Counted from the stretch's first letter, positions 48,109 to 56,913 are shown. The stretch is 64,000 nt of DNA from Xanthomonas sp. AM6 (GCF_025665335.1 NZ_CP106869.1:4428501-4492500), one strand, 5' to 3'. Notes: generated from the letters alone by a model not told the origin. Translations and numbers: made by a program.

Positions 48109-48711
48109 TCAATAACGCGCCGAGGCCAGCGCCTGCGCGCGCTCCAGTTGCTCGGCGATGCGCTTGCGCGCCTGCTGCAGCTCCTGCTTGGTCGCGTCCT
48201 GCTGCGCCGCCGGCACCAGTTCGGCGTCGATCACCGCCAGTGCATCGGAGTAGCTGCGCACCATCGTCGCCATGTAGGCGTTCATGTACGCCGAATCGTC
48301 CTTCTCCTGGCCCAGCGCCTGCAACTGCGCCTGGCCCTTGGCCGCCTGCGCGGCGATCTTCTCCGCGTCGCCCGGTCCGCCCTTGCCGGCGTCCGCGACC
48401 GTGGCGCCCTGGTGCGCGGCGACCACCTCGCGGGCGAAGTCGGCGACGCTGCCGCTGACGTTGCGCGACAGCGCCTGTTGCGACAGCGCCACCGCATTGC
48501 CTTCCAGCACCTGCAGCATCGCCTTGGCCGACGCGTCGCCACCGATCGGGGCGCGCCCGCTTTCGCCGCCGACCGGCGCGGCGGTGGGCGCGGGCGAGGT
48601 CGCCGGCGCGGTGCGCGAAGTCTGGTCGCCCGGCTTGCCGCAGCCGCTCAGCGCCACGGCGGCCAGCGCCGCGAGAATCGAAAGCCGGGTCGTGGTGAGC
48701 CTCGGGGTCAT
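48109..48711 (-). CDS. DUF4142 lipoprotein
   Basis: A 200-residue protein with a lipoprotein signal peptide (lipobox VALSGCGK, Cys24), an Ala/Pro/Thr linker, and a helical ferritin-like DUF4142 domain (VLEGNAVALSQQALSRNVSG, DFAREVVAAHQGATVA, LVPAAQQDATKQELQQARKR). DUF4142 proteins are periplasmic or outer-membrane helical bundles of unknown function, common in Xanthomonas. Single gene. Confidence 0.88.
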   Translation of the reverse strand: MTPRLTTTRLSILAALAAVALSGCGKPGDQTSRTAPATSPAPTAAPVGGESGRAPIGGDASAKAMLQVLEGNAVALSQQALSRNVSGSVADFAREVVAAHQGATVADAGKGGPGDAEKIAAQAAKGQAQLQALGQEKDDSAYMNAYMATMVRSYSDALAVIDAELVPAAQQDATKQELQQARKRIAEQLERAQALASARY

Positions 48712-48855
48712 GGGGTGCTCCTGGTTTGCCAGTGCCTACCTTGCCCAGGCGGCGCGCAAACCCGCGTGAATCGCTGCGTTTTTTCGTGACGCGGCATTGA
48801 CGCGGCCAGGCGCATGCAGTGGCCTGCCGCAGCGGCGGCAACATGGAGACCGCGC

Positions 48856-48998
48856 ATGGCGAACAACGAAAAAACCGGCGACAGGGCCGGCAAGGCCGCA
48901 TCCAAGGTGCTCAAGGACGGACGCACCGGAAAGGACAGCAAGGCCGCCGCAGCATCGGCGCTGTCGCAGCGCCCGGACACACGAAGCAAGGCAAATAG
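48856..48998 (+). pseudogene. Small basic protein gene, apparently frameshifted
   Basis: An ATG with a GGAGA site 7 bases upstream opens MANNEKTGDRAGKAASKVLK and DGRTGKDSKAAAASALSQRP, the repeated Lys/Ser/Ala pattern of a short (about 45-80 aa) proteobacterial protein of unknown role. In the current frame no stop is met and the frame runs on into the GntR gene. One added base near 48973-48980 would give an ending GHTKQGK and stop at 48996-48998 (47 residues). Either a one-base deletion or a real read-through fusion explains it. Confidence 0.5.
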
Positions 48999-49095
48999 GC
49001 CATGCCGGCGGGAAACGCCTCACCGGCGGCGTTTCCCGCCGGCCGCTAGAATGGTTGCATCGCCGTTGCAGGCTCCAGAGCGTTCCGATCCGCCG

Positions 49096-49875
49096 ATGAC
49101 CCTCGCGCCCGACACCCGCACGCCGCGCAAGCGCGTGGCGCTGTACGAAGACGTGGCCGAGCGGCTGCGGCAGAAGATCTACGACTACGTGCTGCCGCCG
49201 GGCGAGTGGATCGACGAGCCGGCGCTGGTCGCCGAACTAGGCATCAGCCGCACCCCGCTGCGCGAGAGCCTGAAACTGCTCGCCGCCGAAGGCCTGGTGC
49301 AGATCGAGCCCGGCCGCGGCGCGCGCGTGACCCGGCTGAACCTGGAAGACCTCAACGAGCTGTTCCCGGTGATGGCGCTGCTGGAAGGACGCTGCGCCTA
49401 CGAGGCGGTGCGCAAGGTCGACGCTGCCGGCCTGGCGCGGCTGGAAACGCTGCACGCGCGCATGGAGCAGGCCGCCGATGAAGGCGACCTGGCCGAGTAC
49501 TACCGGCAGAACTACCTGATCCACGAATCGGTGCAGGAATTCGCCGGCAACCCATGGCTGATCCGCGTCACCCACGACCTGCACCGCATCCTCAAGATGC
49601 ACCGCGGCCGCCAGCTGCTCGCGCCCGGGCGCATGCAGCAATCGCTGTCCGAGCACCGCGAACTGATGGACTGCTTCCGCCGCGGCGACGCCGAAGCCGC
49701 CGAGCGCACCATGAACCGCCACCTGCAGAGCCAGGGCAACGCCCTGGCGATGTACGTGGCCGCGGGCGGCAAGCTGAACGTGCCGGCGCCCTTGCCTAGG
49801 GGCCGGGATTCGGGATTGGGGAGTGGGGATTCGCTGGACTGCGGGGATTCGGGATTGGGAATTGGGGATTCGTAA
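49096..49875 (+). CDS. GntR (FadR subfamily, FCD domain) regulator, candidate malonate regulator
   Basis: A 259-residue regulator. N-terminal winged helix (AERLRQKIYDYVLPPGEWID, LVAELGISRTPLRESLKLLA) and C-terminal FCD ligand domain (NELFPVMALLEGRCAYEAVR, QNYLIHESVQEFAGNPWLIR, SEHRELMDCFRRGDAEAAER). It is convergent with the malonate decarboxylase operon end, and a GntR-type regulator (MdcY) controls the equally ordered mdc operon of Acinetobacter, so the same role is proposed. The last about 25 residues (GRDSGLGSGDSLDCGDSGLG) are translated from the GATTCGGG repeat array and are not part of the FCD fold. Confidence 0.9.
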   Translation: MTLAPDTRTPRKRVALYEDVAERLRQKIYDYVLPPGEWIDEPALVAELGISRTPLRESLKLLAAEGLVQIEPGRGARVTRLNLEDLNELFPVMALLEGRCAYEAVRKVDAAGLARLETLHARMEQAADEGDLAEYYRQNYLIHESVQEFAGNPWLIRVTHDLHRILKMHRGRQLLAPGRMQQSLSEHRELMDCFRRGDAEAAERTMNRHLQSQGNALAMYVAAGGKLNVPAPLPRGRDSGLGSGDSLDCGDSGLGIGDS

Positions 49876-50033
49876 CAGCGGCATCTGCTGCGCCGACATG
49901 CCGATACGCGGGTTTGAGACCCTGCAAAAAAAAAGCGCCGACCCAGGGCCGGCGCTTTTTTTGTGCGACGCATTTGGGTTCAGCAAACGAGATCCGCTTT
50001 AACCAATCCCGGATCCCGAATCCCCAATCCCGG
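49800..50033. repeat. GATTCGGG arrays flanking the terminator between GntR and permease genes
   Basis: Degenerate plus-oriented copies at 49804-49872 overlap the 3' coding end of the GntR gene. Minus-oriented copies at 50007-50033 (AATCCCGGATCCCGAATCCC then CAATCCCGG) end 2 bp before the permease stop. Together they face each other around the terminator hairpin. Confidence 0.8.
49926..49962. terminator. Bidirectional rho-independent terminator
   Basis: A run of nine A, the stem AGCGCCG / CGGCGCT (7 bp) with a 9-base loop, then a run of T. The symmetry suits the convergent GntR (plus) and permease (minus) transcripts. Confidence 0.9.
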
Positions 50034-50035
50034 CC

Positions 50036-51391
50036 TCACAGCCACCCCGGCACCACCAGCAGCAACCACGCCAGCAGCGGGCCGAACAGGACCACCAGGC
50101 CGCTGTAGATCAGGAAGCGCTTGTACAGCGATTCGCGTTCGTCCGGGGCGGCCGAGGCCACCACCAGCGCGCCGTTGGTCGAGAACGGGCTCACGTCCAC
50201 CACCGTGGAGGAGATCGCCAGCGCGCAGATCACGCCGGCCGCGCCGAGGTGGCCCTGCAGCAGGAACGGCACCGCCAGCGGGATGGTCGCGCCCAGCACC
50301 GCCGCCGAGGAGGCGAACGCGGAGACGATGCCGCCGACGTAGCACACCAGCAAGGCGCCGAGCAGCGGGATGCCGATGCTGGACACGCCGTTGCCGATGT
50401 AGTCCACCGCCCCGCTCTCCTGCAACACCGCCACGTAGGTGACCACGCCGCTGATCAGCAGCACCGTGGACCAGCTGATGCCGTCCACCGCGCCCTTCTG
50501 CGCCTTCGGCGACAGCAGCGCCAGCACCACCGCCACGGTGATCGAGACCAGGCCGACGTTGAGGTTGTAGATCAGCGAGGCGATGCCCAGGCCGAGCAGG
50601 CCGAGCAGGGTCAGCACGCGGTCGCGGTTCAGGCTCACCGCCTCCAGCGCCACCGGGTCGGTCGACAGGGTGCCGCCGCCGGCCGACAGCAGCGCGCCAT
50701 GGCCTTCGATCGCGAACTGGCGGTGCGAGGCCTGGTCGCCCACCGGCACATACTCGGCCGTGGCCAGCGACGGCGCCTGGCCGCGGCGCAGCAGCGCCAG
50801 GCCGCCGAAGGCGAAGAAGCAGATCAGCGCCATCAGCAGGTTGAAGCCGAGGCTGGTCAGGAACACCGCCATCTCGGTCACGTCCAGCCCGGCCTTTTCC
50901 ACCACCTTGTTGGTGATGCCGCCGTACACGCTGATCGGCGAGAAGCCGCCGGCCTGCGCGCCATGGATCACCAGCAGGCCCATCAGCAGCGGATTGATCC
51001 TGTACTGCTTGGCGAAGCGCAGCGCGACCGGGCCGATGATCGCCACCGCCGCCGGGCCCAGCGCGCCGAACGCGGTCAGCACCGCGGTGACCACGAACAT
51101 CACCCACGGGATCGCCACGATCCTGCCGCGGACCGCGCGCACCGCCCAGTGCACCAGCAGGTCGATGGTGCCGTTGTTGCGCGCGATCGCGAACAGGTAG
51201 GTGATGCCGACCAGGGTCAGGAACAGGTCGCCGGGAAACCCGGCCAGGACCTCCTTGCCATCCATGCCGACCCAAACGCCACCGACGATGAAGGCCAACG
51301 CGAACGCGACTGCGCCCATGTTGACCGGCAACGCCGTGGCCACGATGAACATGACGATCAAGCCGATGATCGTCGCGATTTGTGGACTCAT
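50036..51391 (-). CDS. MatC-like dicarboxylate/malonate permease
   Basis: A 451-residue membrane protein of the ion-transporter superfamily with a MatC N-terminal domain: ATIIGLIVMFIVATALPVNM, AIARNNGTIDLLVHWAVRAV. The twofold signature regions are GGFSPISVYGGITNKVVEKA and SSTVVDVSPFSTNGALVVAS, in which the S-P-[IF]-S loop is repeated. It is the last gene of the mdc operon, 135 bp after mdcH, and most probably brings in malonate. It takes the place of the two-subunit MdcLM transporter of other mdc operons. The start MSPQIATI is preferred over an upstream TTG. Confidence 0.9.
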   Translation of the reverse strand: MSPQIATIIGLIVMFIVATALPVNMGAVAFALAFIVGGVWVGMDGKEVLAGFPGDLFLTLVGITYLFAIARNNGTIDLLVHWAVRAVRGRIVAIPWVMFVVTAVLTAFGALGPAAVAIIGPVALRFAKQYRINPLLMGLLVIHGAQAGGFSPISVYGGITNKVVEKAGLDVTEMAVFLTSLGFNLLMALICFFAFGGLALLRRGQAPSLATAEYVPVGDQASHRQFAIEGHGALLSAGGGTLSTDPVALEAVSLNRDRVLTLLGLLGLGIASLIYNLNVGLVSITVAVVLALLSPKAQKGAVDGISWSTVLLISGVVTYVAVLQESGAVDYIGNGVSSIGIPLLGALLVCYVGGIVSAFASSAAVLGATIPLAVPFLLQGHLGAAGVICALAISSTVVDVSPFSTNGALVVASAAPDERESLYKRFLIYSGLVVLFGPLLAWLLLVVPGWL

Positions 51392-51526
51392 GCGCCCTCC
51401 CGAGCTTGCTGGATCCGTACCACTGCCGCGAATGGCCACCCGCCACCCTGGGTCGATCGCCAACTGCCAACCTCCGCTGCGGCGCGGCGGCTCCCATCGC
51501 CGCCCCCCGTCGCCGCCGCGGCTGCA

Positions 51527-52447
51527 TCACTGCATGCGTTGCTCCGCCTGCCGCACCCAGGCCGCCGCCGCGGCCAGGCTGCCGAACTCTTCCACCGAGC
51601 GCGCCTGGCAGTCCGGCAGCAGCGCGCGCGCGATGCGCGCCAGCGCGCCGCCCGGCCCCAGTTCCAGGAACACGCGCGCGCCGCGCTCGGCGGCCTGGCG
51701 CAGCGTCCCGGCCCAGTCCAGCGTCGTCGCCAGCTGCGCCGACAATGCGGCGACGGCGTCGTCGCGGTCGCCGATGCGGTGCCCGTCGATGCCGGCCAGC
51801 AACGCGGCGCGCGGCGCGGCCAGCGGCGAGGCGCGCAGGTCGCCGGCGAACGCCTGCGCCGCGCTCGCCAGCAGCGGCGTATGCGCGGCCACCGCCACCG
51901 GCAGGCGTGTGGCCCGCGCCCGCAGCGCACGCGCCTGCCGCTCGCCTTGCGCCAGCGCATCGGCATGGCCGCCGAGGATCAGATGGTCGTCGCCGTTGAC
52001 GATCGCGATGTGCAGGCCGGTCTGCGCGCACAGCGCCTCGGCCGCGTCGCGCAGCAGACCCTGCACCGCGATCAGGCCATCGCCGTTGCGGCTGGCGGCA
52101 TCCATGCGCTGCGCGCGTTGCACCGCCAGCGCCAGGCAGGCGGGCGCGTCCAGGCCGCCGCCCAGCGCATGCGCGGCCAGTTCGCCGATGCTGTAGCCGA
52201 GCAGCAAGGCCGGCGCCGGCAACTGCGGCAGCAGCGCCGCGGCATTGGCCAGTGCCGCGGTGCAGACCAGCGGCTGCGCGATCGCGTTGTCGTAGCGCGC
52301 GTCGTCGCCGGCCAGCACGCGCGGATCGGCACCGAGCACCTGCGCCGCCGCGGCCAGCACCGCCTCGGCCGCGGGATCGCCGGCGATGTAGTCGAACATC
52401 GCCGGGTGCTGCGCGCCCTGTCCCGGGCAGAGCAGGGCCAGGCTCAT
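51527..52447 (-). CDS. mdcH: Malonate decarboxylase epsilon subunit (malonyl-CoA:ACP transacylase)
   Basis: A 306-residue FabD-like acyltransferase. The N-terminal LLCPGQGAQHPAMFDYIAGD and the nucleophile elbow LLGYSIGELAAHALGG (Ser in GYSIG) are present. The catalytic His is in VAVAAHTPLL. It charges the MdcC prosthetic thiol with malonyl, to start the catalytic cycle. Its ATG overlaps the mdcB stop by 4 nt (ATGA). Confidence 0.92.
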   Translation of the reverse strand: MSLALLCPGQGAQHPAMFDYIAGDPAAEAVLAAAAQVLGADPRVLAGDDARYDNAIAQPLVCTAALANAAALLPQLPAPALLLGYSIGELAAHALGGGLDAPACLALAVQRAQRMDAASRNGDGLIAVQGLLRDAAEALCAQTGLHIAIVNGDDHLILGGHADALAQGERQARALRARATRLPVAVAAHTPLLASAAQAFAGDLRASPLAAPRAALLAGIDGHRIGDRDDAVAALSAQLATTLDWAGTLRQAAERGARVFLELGPGGALARIARALLPDCQARSVEEFGSLAAAAAWVRQAEQRMQ

Positions 52448-53940
52448 GGCTGCTCCTGGCGATGCAGGAAGCAGGTGCAGGCGAGCAGGTCGGCGCTGCC
52501 GCCCGGACTCAGCCGGCGCGCCACGAACGCATCGCCGAGGCGTGCGAGTCGCTGCTGCCAATCCTGCTGCTTCACGCCACCGGCATCGAGGAAGGCCTGC
52601 GCGCTGCGTTGCGCGAAGCGCAGGCCGTCGCGGCCGCCGCGGTGCAGCAGGTTCAGGTCGTCGGTGTGCGCGATCAGCTGCAGCAGGGTCTGGGCCATGG
52701 CCGCGTCGTGCGCGAGGCCGGCATGCAGCGCGCCGCGCAGCGTCGGCAGCGCAATCTCGCGCAGCAGCGGGAATCCGTCGGCAGCCTGTTCGCGCACGCC
52801 GGCGACGCCATGCGCACGGCGCATGCGCTGGCCATGGCTGTGCGGATCCAATGGCGCGTCCAGCAACGCCTCACGCCACAGGGCGACCGCGTTGCAGACC
52901 GCCTCGCCGGTCGGTGCCGCGGATGCCTGGTTGCGCAACCGCGCCGCTGCGGCGACCAGCAGCCCCAGACTGAAGATCGCACCACGATGGGTGTTGATGC
53001 CGCCGGTGGCGCGCAGCATGGCGCGCTCGGCGCCGATGCCGAGCTGGCGCAGCATCGCGAACGGCGCCTCGGCCGCGCCGGCGGCGGCGATCGCGACGAA
53101 GTAGCCGCGCAGCGCGAACAGGCTGCGCAGGAAGGTGCCCGCATCCATGTCGTCGTGGCTGCCGCGATCGAACGGCGTGACCAGCCCGGGCTTCGGCGCG
53201 CAGGCCAGTTCCGCATGCAGGCTGGCGACGGCGAGACGGCCGAGGCGATGCGGGGTGGGACCGCAATCGGCGTGAGCATGCTGCCGGGTTGCGCGAACCC
53301 GCCGCGTTTCGGCGGCGGCATTGGCAATGGTCGCCGCGGTCTTCGCCGCTGCACGTGCCGATTGCGGGTTGCTTGCGCGTTGCCCTGCGTGCGACGCATC
53401 GGTGTGGACCGATTCCGATACCGGGAGGCCCCCCGCTGCGTTCGTCGCGACTGAAGTCGCTCCCACAGGACGTGACGCGCGGCTGGATGGTTCCGCTGGG
53501 GAATGGGCGTCGGCGCCGACTGCTTCAAAGGTCGGAAGGATCCCCGCTGCGTTCGTCGCGGCTGAAGCCGCTCCTACAGGATGCGGAGAGGGGCTGGCTG
53601 GATTCGCCTGGAAACGGGTTTCGGTGCCGAAAGCTTCCGACTCCCGGGAGCTCGCTGCTTCGTTCGTCGCGACGGAAGTCGCTCCCGCAGAGATTCGCGG
53701 ATCGCTGGCGACCTGCACTGTGGGAGGGACTTCAGTCCCGACGGCTTCCGAAGCCCGGAGGTTCGCCGCTGCGTTCGTCGCGGCTGAAGCCGCTCCTACA
53801 GGGGGCGGTGAATGATCGGCTGGCTTCACTGCAGGACGGGCTTCAGTCCTGGCCGCTTGTGGCGCCTCCCTGTCCGCGGCGGCGGAAGCCAACGCCGCAA
53901 CGCTGTCGTCCTCCATGCTGCGCTTCGCCTGCAGGTCCAT
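52444..53940 (-). CDS. mdcB: Triphosphoribosyl-dephospho-CoA synthase with REP-encoded N-terminal extension
   Basis: 498 residues, against about 280-300 for the family. The MdcB/CitG core begins at about residue 226 (RLGRLAVASLHAELACAPKP, GLVTPFDRGSHDDMDAGTFL, GGINTHRGAIFSLGLLVAAA). The start overlaps the mdcG stop (TGATG), and no ATG, GTG or TTG occurs between the last repeat and the core, so the extension should be translated. Residues 46-170 contain five repeat-derived blocks of the form VGA[AT]S[AV]ATN[AE]AA, encoded by REP half-sites. The enzyme makes the precursor of the 2'-(5''-phosphoribosyl)-dephospho-CoA prosthetic group. Confidence 0.9.
   Translation of the reverse strand: MDLQAKRSMEDDSVAALASAAADREAPQAARTEARPAVKPADHSPPPVGAASAATNAAANLRASEAVGTEVPPTVQVASDPRISAGATSVATNEAASSRESEAFGTETRFQANPASPSPHPVGAASAATNAAGILPTFEAVGADAHSPAEPSSRASRPVGATSVATNAAGGLPVSESVHTDASHAGQRASNPQSARAAAKTAATIANAAAETRRVRATRQHAHADCGPTPHRLGRLAVASLHAELACAPKPGLVTPFDRGSHDDMDAGTFLRSLFALRGYFVAIAAAGAAEAPFAMLRQLGIGAERAMLRATGGINTHRGAIFSLGLLVAAAARLRNQASAAPTGEAVCNAVALWREALLDAPLDPHSHGQRMRRAHGVAGVREQAADGFPLLREIALPTLRGALHAGLAHDAAMAQTLLQLIAHTDDLNLLHRGGRDGLRFAQRSAQAFLDAGGVKQQDWQQRLARLGDAFVARRLSPGGSADLLACTCFLHRQEQP
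53444..53800. repeat. Five REP half-sites inside the mdcB reading frame
   Basis: Half-sites at 53444-53467, 53555-53578, 53666-53689 (one mutated end), 53719-53743 (opposite orientation, GTGG type, mutated centre) and 53777-53800, spaced by 75-115 bp with related spacers. All are in a phase that keeps mdcB open. A further worn copy lies near 53831. Confidence 0.92.
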
Positions 53941-54593
53941 CACGCCTCCCATGCCTGCAGCAGCGCCGCGCGCGGCTGCAGCCGGCAGTCGCGCAGCGCC
54001 TTGACCAGCAGTTGCGCGCTGTCGCCGGCGAGCTCGCGCCAGCTCACCGCGCTGCCGTCGGGCAGCAGCACTTCGCCGTCGGCGCGGCGGCCGTGGCGTT
54101 GTTCCCAGCGCGCCAGGTCGGCGAGCAGCGCGGTGGCCTGCGCCGGCGTGGGCAGCTGCCACAGCAGGTCGATGTCCGAGCCGGCATGCACGTAGGGCAA
54201 GCCGGTCAGCGCCTGCCAGGCGAAGGCGCCGAACACGCGCGGCGTCAGGCCGTGCGTGGCGGCCAGCGCCTGCAGGTCGCGCAACGGCTGTTGCCATTCG
54301 GGGGGCGCCTGCAGCTGCGCGCAGACCTCGTCCAGCGTCAGCGGCGGGCGGTGCCGCACCACCGCGCCGCGCTCGGCCGACAGCGACAGGCGCTGCTTGC
54401 CCTCGGCCGGCGGCAACGGCACGCCGAGACGCAACAGCTCCGGATCGTCGCCGCGATCGCCGCGCGCCACGATCGCCGGGTGCCCGGCCGCGAACCACGC
54501 GCGCAACCGCGCCTGCGCGCCCGGCGTGCGCGCCTGCCACGGCGCATCGGCCGCCAACCAGACCAGGTCGTGCCGGGCAGGCGGCTCATGCAT
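53940..54593 (-). CDS. mdcG: Phosphoribosyl-dephospho-CoA transferase (malonate decarboxylase holo-ACP synthase)
   Basis: A 217-residue nucleotidyltransferase. The catalytic metal motif [11 protein letters not shown] (G-S-D-x-D) is at about residues 138-148, preceded by [20 protein letters not shown]. It attaches the phosphoribosyl-dephospho-CoA group to MdcC. The start overlaps the end of mdcE by 8 nt, and the stop overlaps the mdcB ATG. Length is normal. Confidence 0.92.
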   Translation of the reverse strand: MHEPPARHDLVWLAADAPWQARTPGAQARLRAWFAAGHPAIVARGDRGDDPELLRLGVPLPPAEGKQRLSLSAERGAVVRHRPPLTLDEVCAQLQAPPEWQQPLRDLQALAATHGLTPRVFGAFAWQALTGLPYVHAGSDIDLLWQLPTPAQATALLADLARWEQRHGRRADGEVLLPDGSAVSWRELAGDSAQLLVKALRDCRLQPRAALLQAWEA

Positions 54594-55290
54594 GGCCGGC
54601 AGCGACCTCCGCGGCGATCGGCGCCGCCAGCAGGCGGCCGTTGCGCTCGGCGCCGCGTTGCGCGCGTTCGTCGCCGTGCAGCGGTTCCTGCAGCGCGGCG
54701 AGCAGCGCTGCGGCCAGGTCGCCCTGCCACAGCGCCTGCACCGCGCCCATCGCCACGTAGTTCTCCACGCCCGGCGCGAACACCGGCGAACTCTTGCTCA
54801 GGGCCTGCAGCTTCTCCAGCGGCTGCTTGGTGACCCGCGCCATCGCGCGCAGGTCCATCACCCGCACCTGCGCCTCGGGCAGCGCGTAGATCGCATCGGC
54901 CATCAGCCCGAACGCCAGGAAGCCGCCGCTGACCGATTCGCCGTAGACCAGCGTCAGCAGCCGCGCGCCGCGCCGCCGCGCCAGGTCCAGACACTGCGCC
55001 AGATGGCCGAAATAGCCGTTGATGCCAAGCAGTTCGTCCTTGCGCGAGGGCCGCTGGCCGGCGGTATCGACCAGCATCACGATCGGCCGCTGCGGCTGCG
55101 CGCGGGTGCTGTCCAGCACCGCGGCGGCCAGCGCCAGTGCATGCTCCACGCCGACCTCCAGCTTGTCCGCGCTGCCGATCACGGTGACCTCGCCCAGCGC
55201 GGTGGTGGCGCTGCCGACGATCACCCCGTCGCGCACCTCGACGCGGTGACCGAGCGGAAACAGTTGCTCCAGCAAAGGCGTCAGTTCCAT
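54586..55290 (-). CDS. mdcE: Malonate decarboxylase gamma subunit
   Basis: A 234-residue crotonase-fold carboxyltransferase-type subunit: [60 protein letters not shown] and [20 protein letters not shown] are characteristic of MdcE. With MdcD it removes CO2 from malonyl-S-ACP. The ATG overlaps the mdcD stop (TGATG). Confidence 0.94.
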   Translation of the reverse strand: MELTPLLEQLFPLGHRVEVRDGVIVGSATTALGEVTVIGSADKLEVGVEHALALAAAVLDSTRAQPQRPIVMLVDTAGQRPSRKDELLGINGYFGHLAQCLDLARRRGARLLTLVYGESVSGGFLAFGLMADAIYALPEAQVRVMDLRAMARVTKQPLEKLQALSKSSPVFAPGVENYVAMGAVQALWQGDLAAALLAALQEPLHGDERAQRGAERNGRLLAAPIAAEVAAGHA

Positions 55291-56204
55291 CACGGACTCC
55301 GGTCGGCGACGGCGGCAAGGAAGGCGGCGGTGTCCAGCAGCGGCAGCGCCTCGGGATCGGCGATGCCTTGTCGGCGCCAGATCTCCACGCCGTCGCGGCA
55401 ATCGCCGTAGGTGTCCAGGCGCCGGCGCAGTTCTGCATGTTCGGCGGCGATGCGCGCCAGGCCGTCGTCGTCCTCGGCCGGCGCCGGCGCCGCCAGCGCG
55501 GCGATCGCCGCGGCGCGGAAGTCCTCGATCGCATCGGCGACCAGGGCCTGCGCCTCGCCGAGCAGGTAGCGGTGCTTGCCACCAGTCACGCGCCACACCA
55601 GCGCGCGATCGCGCGAATCGAATTCCTCCACGCCGCGCACGGTCTCGATCACTTCCGGGCCCGACAGGCCCAGCCGCCCTTCCTCGGACATGACGATGCG
55701 CGAGCAGCAGCGGCTGACGATGCCCATGCCGCCGAAGCAGCCGTTGCCGCTGCCGATCAGCGCCAGCACCGGCACGCCGGCGGCGCGGGCCTCCAGCGTG
55801 GCGCGCATGATCTCGGAAATGGCGATCAGGCCGGCATTGGCCTCGTGCAGGCGCACGCCGCCGGTATCGGGCAGCAGCAGCACCGCCGCCGGCCTGGTCG
55901 CGATCGCGCGCTGCAGCAGGCCGGTGAGCTTGGCGCCGTGCACCTCGCCGACCGCCCCGCCCATGAACTGGCCCTGCTGCGCGGCGATCAACACCGTGCG
56001 CCCGTCGAGCCGGCCTTCGCCGACGACGATGCCGTCGTCGAACGCGCCGGGCTGGTCCAGCTGCGCCAGGTGCGGGCTCATCGCGCGCTGGCGCGGGCCG
56101 ACGAATTCGCGGAACGAGCCGGGATCGAGCAGGCCGGCGATGCGCTCGCGCGCATCGGCTTCATAGAAGCTGCGCGGGCGGCGGTGGGTGGGGACGGCGC
56201 TCAT
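55290..56204 (-). CDS. mdcD: Malonate decarboxylase beta subunit
   Basis: A 304-residue carboxyltransferase subunit. RSFYEADARERIAGLLDPGS is near the N-terminus, then AAQQGQFMGGAVGEVHGAKL, LLLPDTGGVRLHEANAGLIA and GSGNGCFGGMGIVSRCCS, an oxyanion region typical of MdcD. A good GGAGGAG site precedes the ATG, as expected for a gene that must restart translation after the 394-bp gap from mdcC. Confidence 0.95.
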   Translation of the reverse strand: MSAVPTHRRPRSFYEADARERIAGLLDPGSFREFVGPRQRAMSPHLAQLDQPGAFDDGIVVGEGRLDGRTVLIAAQQGQFMGGAVGEVHGAKLTGLLQRAIATRPAAVLLLPDTGGVRLHEANAGLIAISEIMRATLEARAAGVPVLALIGSGNGCFGGMGIVSRCCSRIVMSEEGRLGLSGPEVIETVRGVEEFDSRDRALVWRVTGGKHRYLLGEAQALVADAIEDFRAAAIAALAAPAPAEDDDGLARIAAEHAELRRRLDTYGDCRDGVEIWRRQGIADPEALPLLDTAAFLAAVADRSP

Positions 56205-56319
56205 GCGCTCCTCCGGAGTGGACGGTAGACGTGCGGGATGGGCGATGCAAAAGAATCGTTCGCTGCGGCATCGGCTTGGATTGCGACAGGCGCCGTCCAA
56301 GCGGCGGAGGCGGATCGCG

Positions 56320-56546
56320 TCGGGGCTGAAGCCCCTCGCACAAGGTTTCGCGCAAACGTGACATCCACTGTGGGAGCGACTTCAGTCGCGACGAACGAAG
56401 TCCGAATGGCGCCCGCCGCGCATGCCGTCGGAGCCGAAGCAACTCCCACAAGCGCGCGGCCCTCTGTAGGGGCGGCTTCAGCCGCGACGAACGGAGCCGA
56501 CATGTCCCAGGCTGCGCGCACAGCCGGGGCCACAGCCCCTCCCACA
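56320..56546. repeat. REP cluster separating mdcC from mdcD
   Basis: Four half-sites: a worn one near 56320-56342, a GTGG-type at 56369-56392, a GTAG-type at 56464-56488 and a worn one near 56520-56546. They fill the 394-bp gap (56205-56598) within the mdc operon, where other mdc genes overlap or lie within 10 bp. No gene is seen in the gap. Confidence 0.85.
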
Positions 56547-56598
56547 GGAAGCACAGCGTGTGCGCCGCGGCTCCCGGCCGATCCAGAACGCCGACGCA

Positions 56599-56913
56599 TC
56601 ACGCATCCTCCTGCAAGGCTTCCACCGCCTGGTCCAGGCGCAGCCCGACCACCGCCGGCGTGGCGCCGACGTCGTTGATCGAGATGCGCACGTCGCGCAG
56701 CGGGTGGCGCGTGGCGAAATCGTCCAGCACCGCCTGCCAGATCGCGCCGAACCCGTCGGCGGCGGTGACGATCTCGATCTGCATCGCGCCGCCCAGCTCC
56801 TGCGGCTCGATCAGCACTTCCAGGTTGCCGGACGACACCACGCCGACCAGCACGTGGTCGCGCCGGCCGTTCGGCGCCAGGCGCCCGTCGTAGCGATAGC
56901 GAAGGGTTTCCAT
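56599..56913 (-). CDS. mdcC: Malonate decarboxylase acyl carrier protein (delta subunit)
   Basis: A 104-residue carrier protein. The prosthetic-group serine is Ser27 or Ser28 in VVSSGNLEVLIEP, the MdcC signature; the rest (GAMQIEIVTAADGFGAIW, RISINDVGATPAVVGLRLDQ) is conserved. It lies 9 bp after mdcA and is followed by the REP-filled gap. Confidence 0.95.
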   Translation of the reverse strand: METLRYRYDGRLAPNGRRDHVLVGVVSSGNLEVLIEPQELGGAMQIEIVTAADGFGAIWQAVLDDFATRHPLRDVRISINDVGATPAVVGLRLDQAVEALQEDA

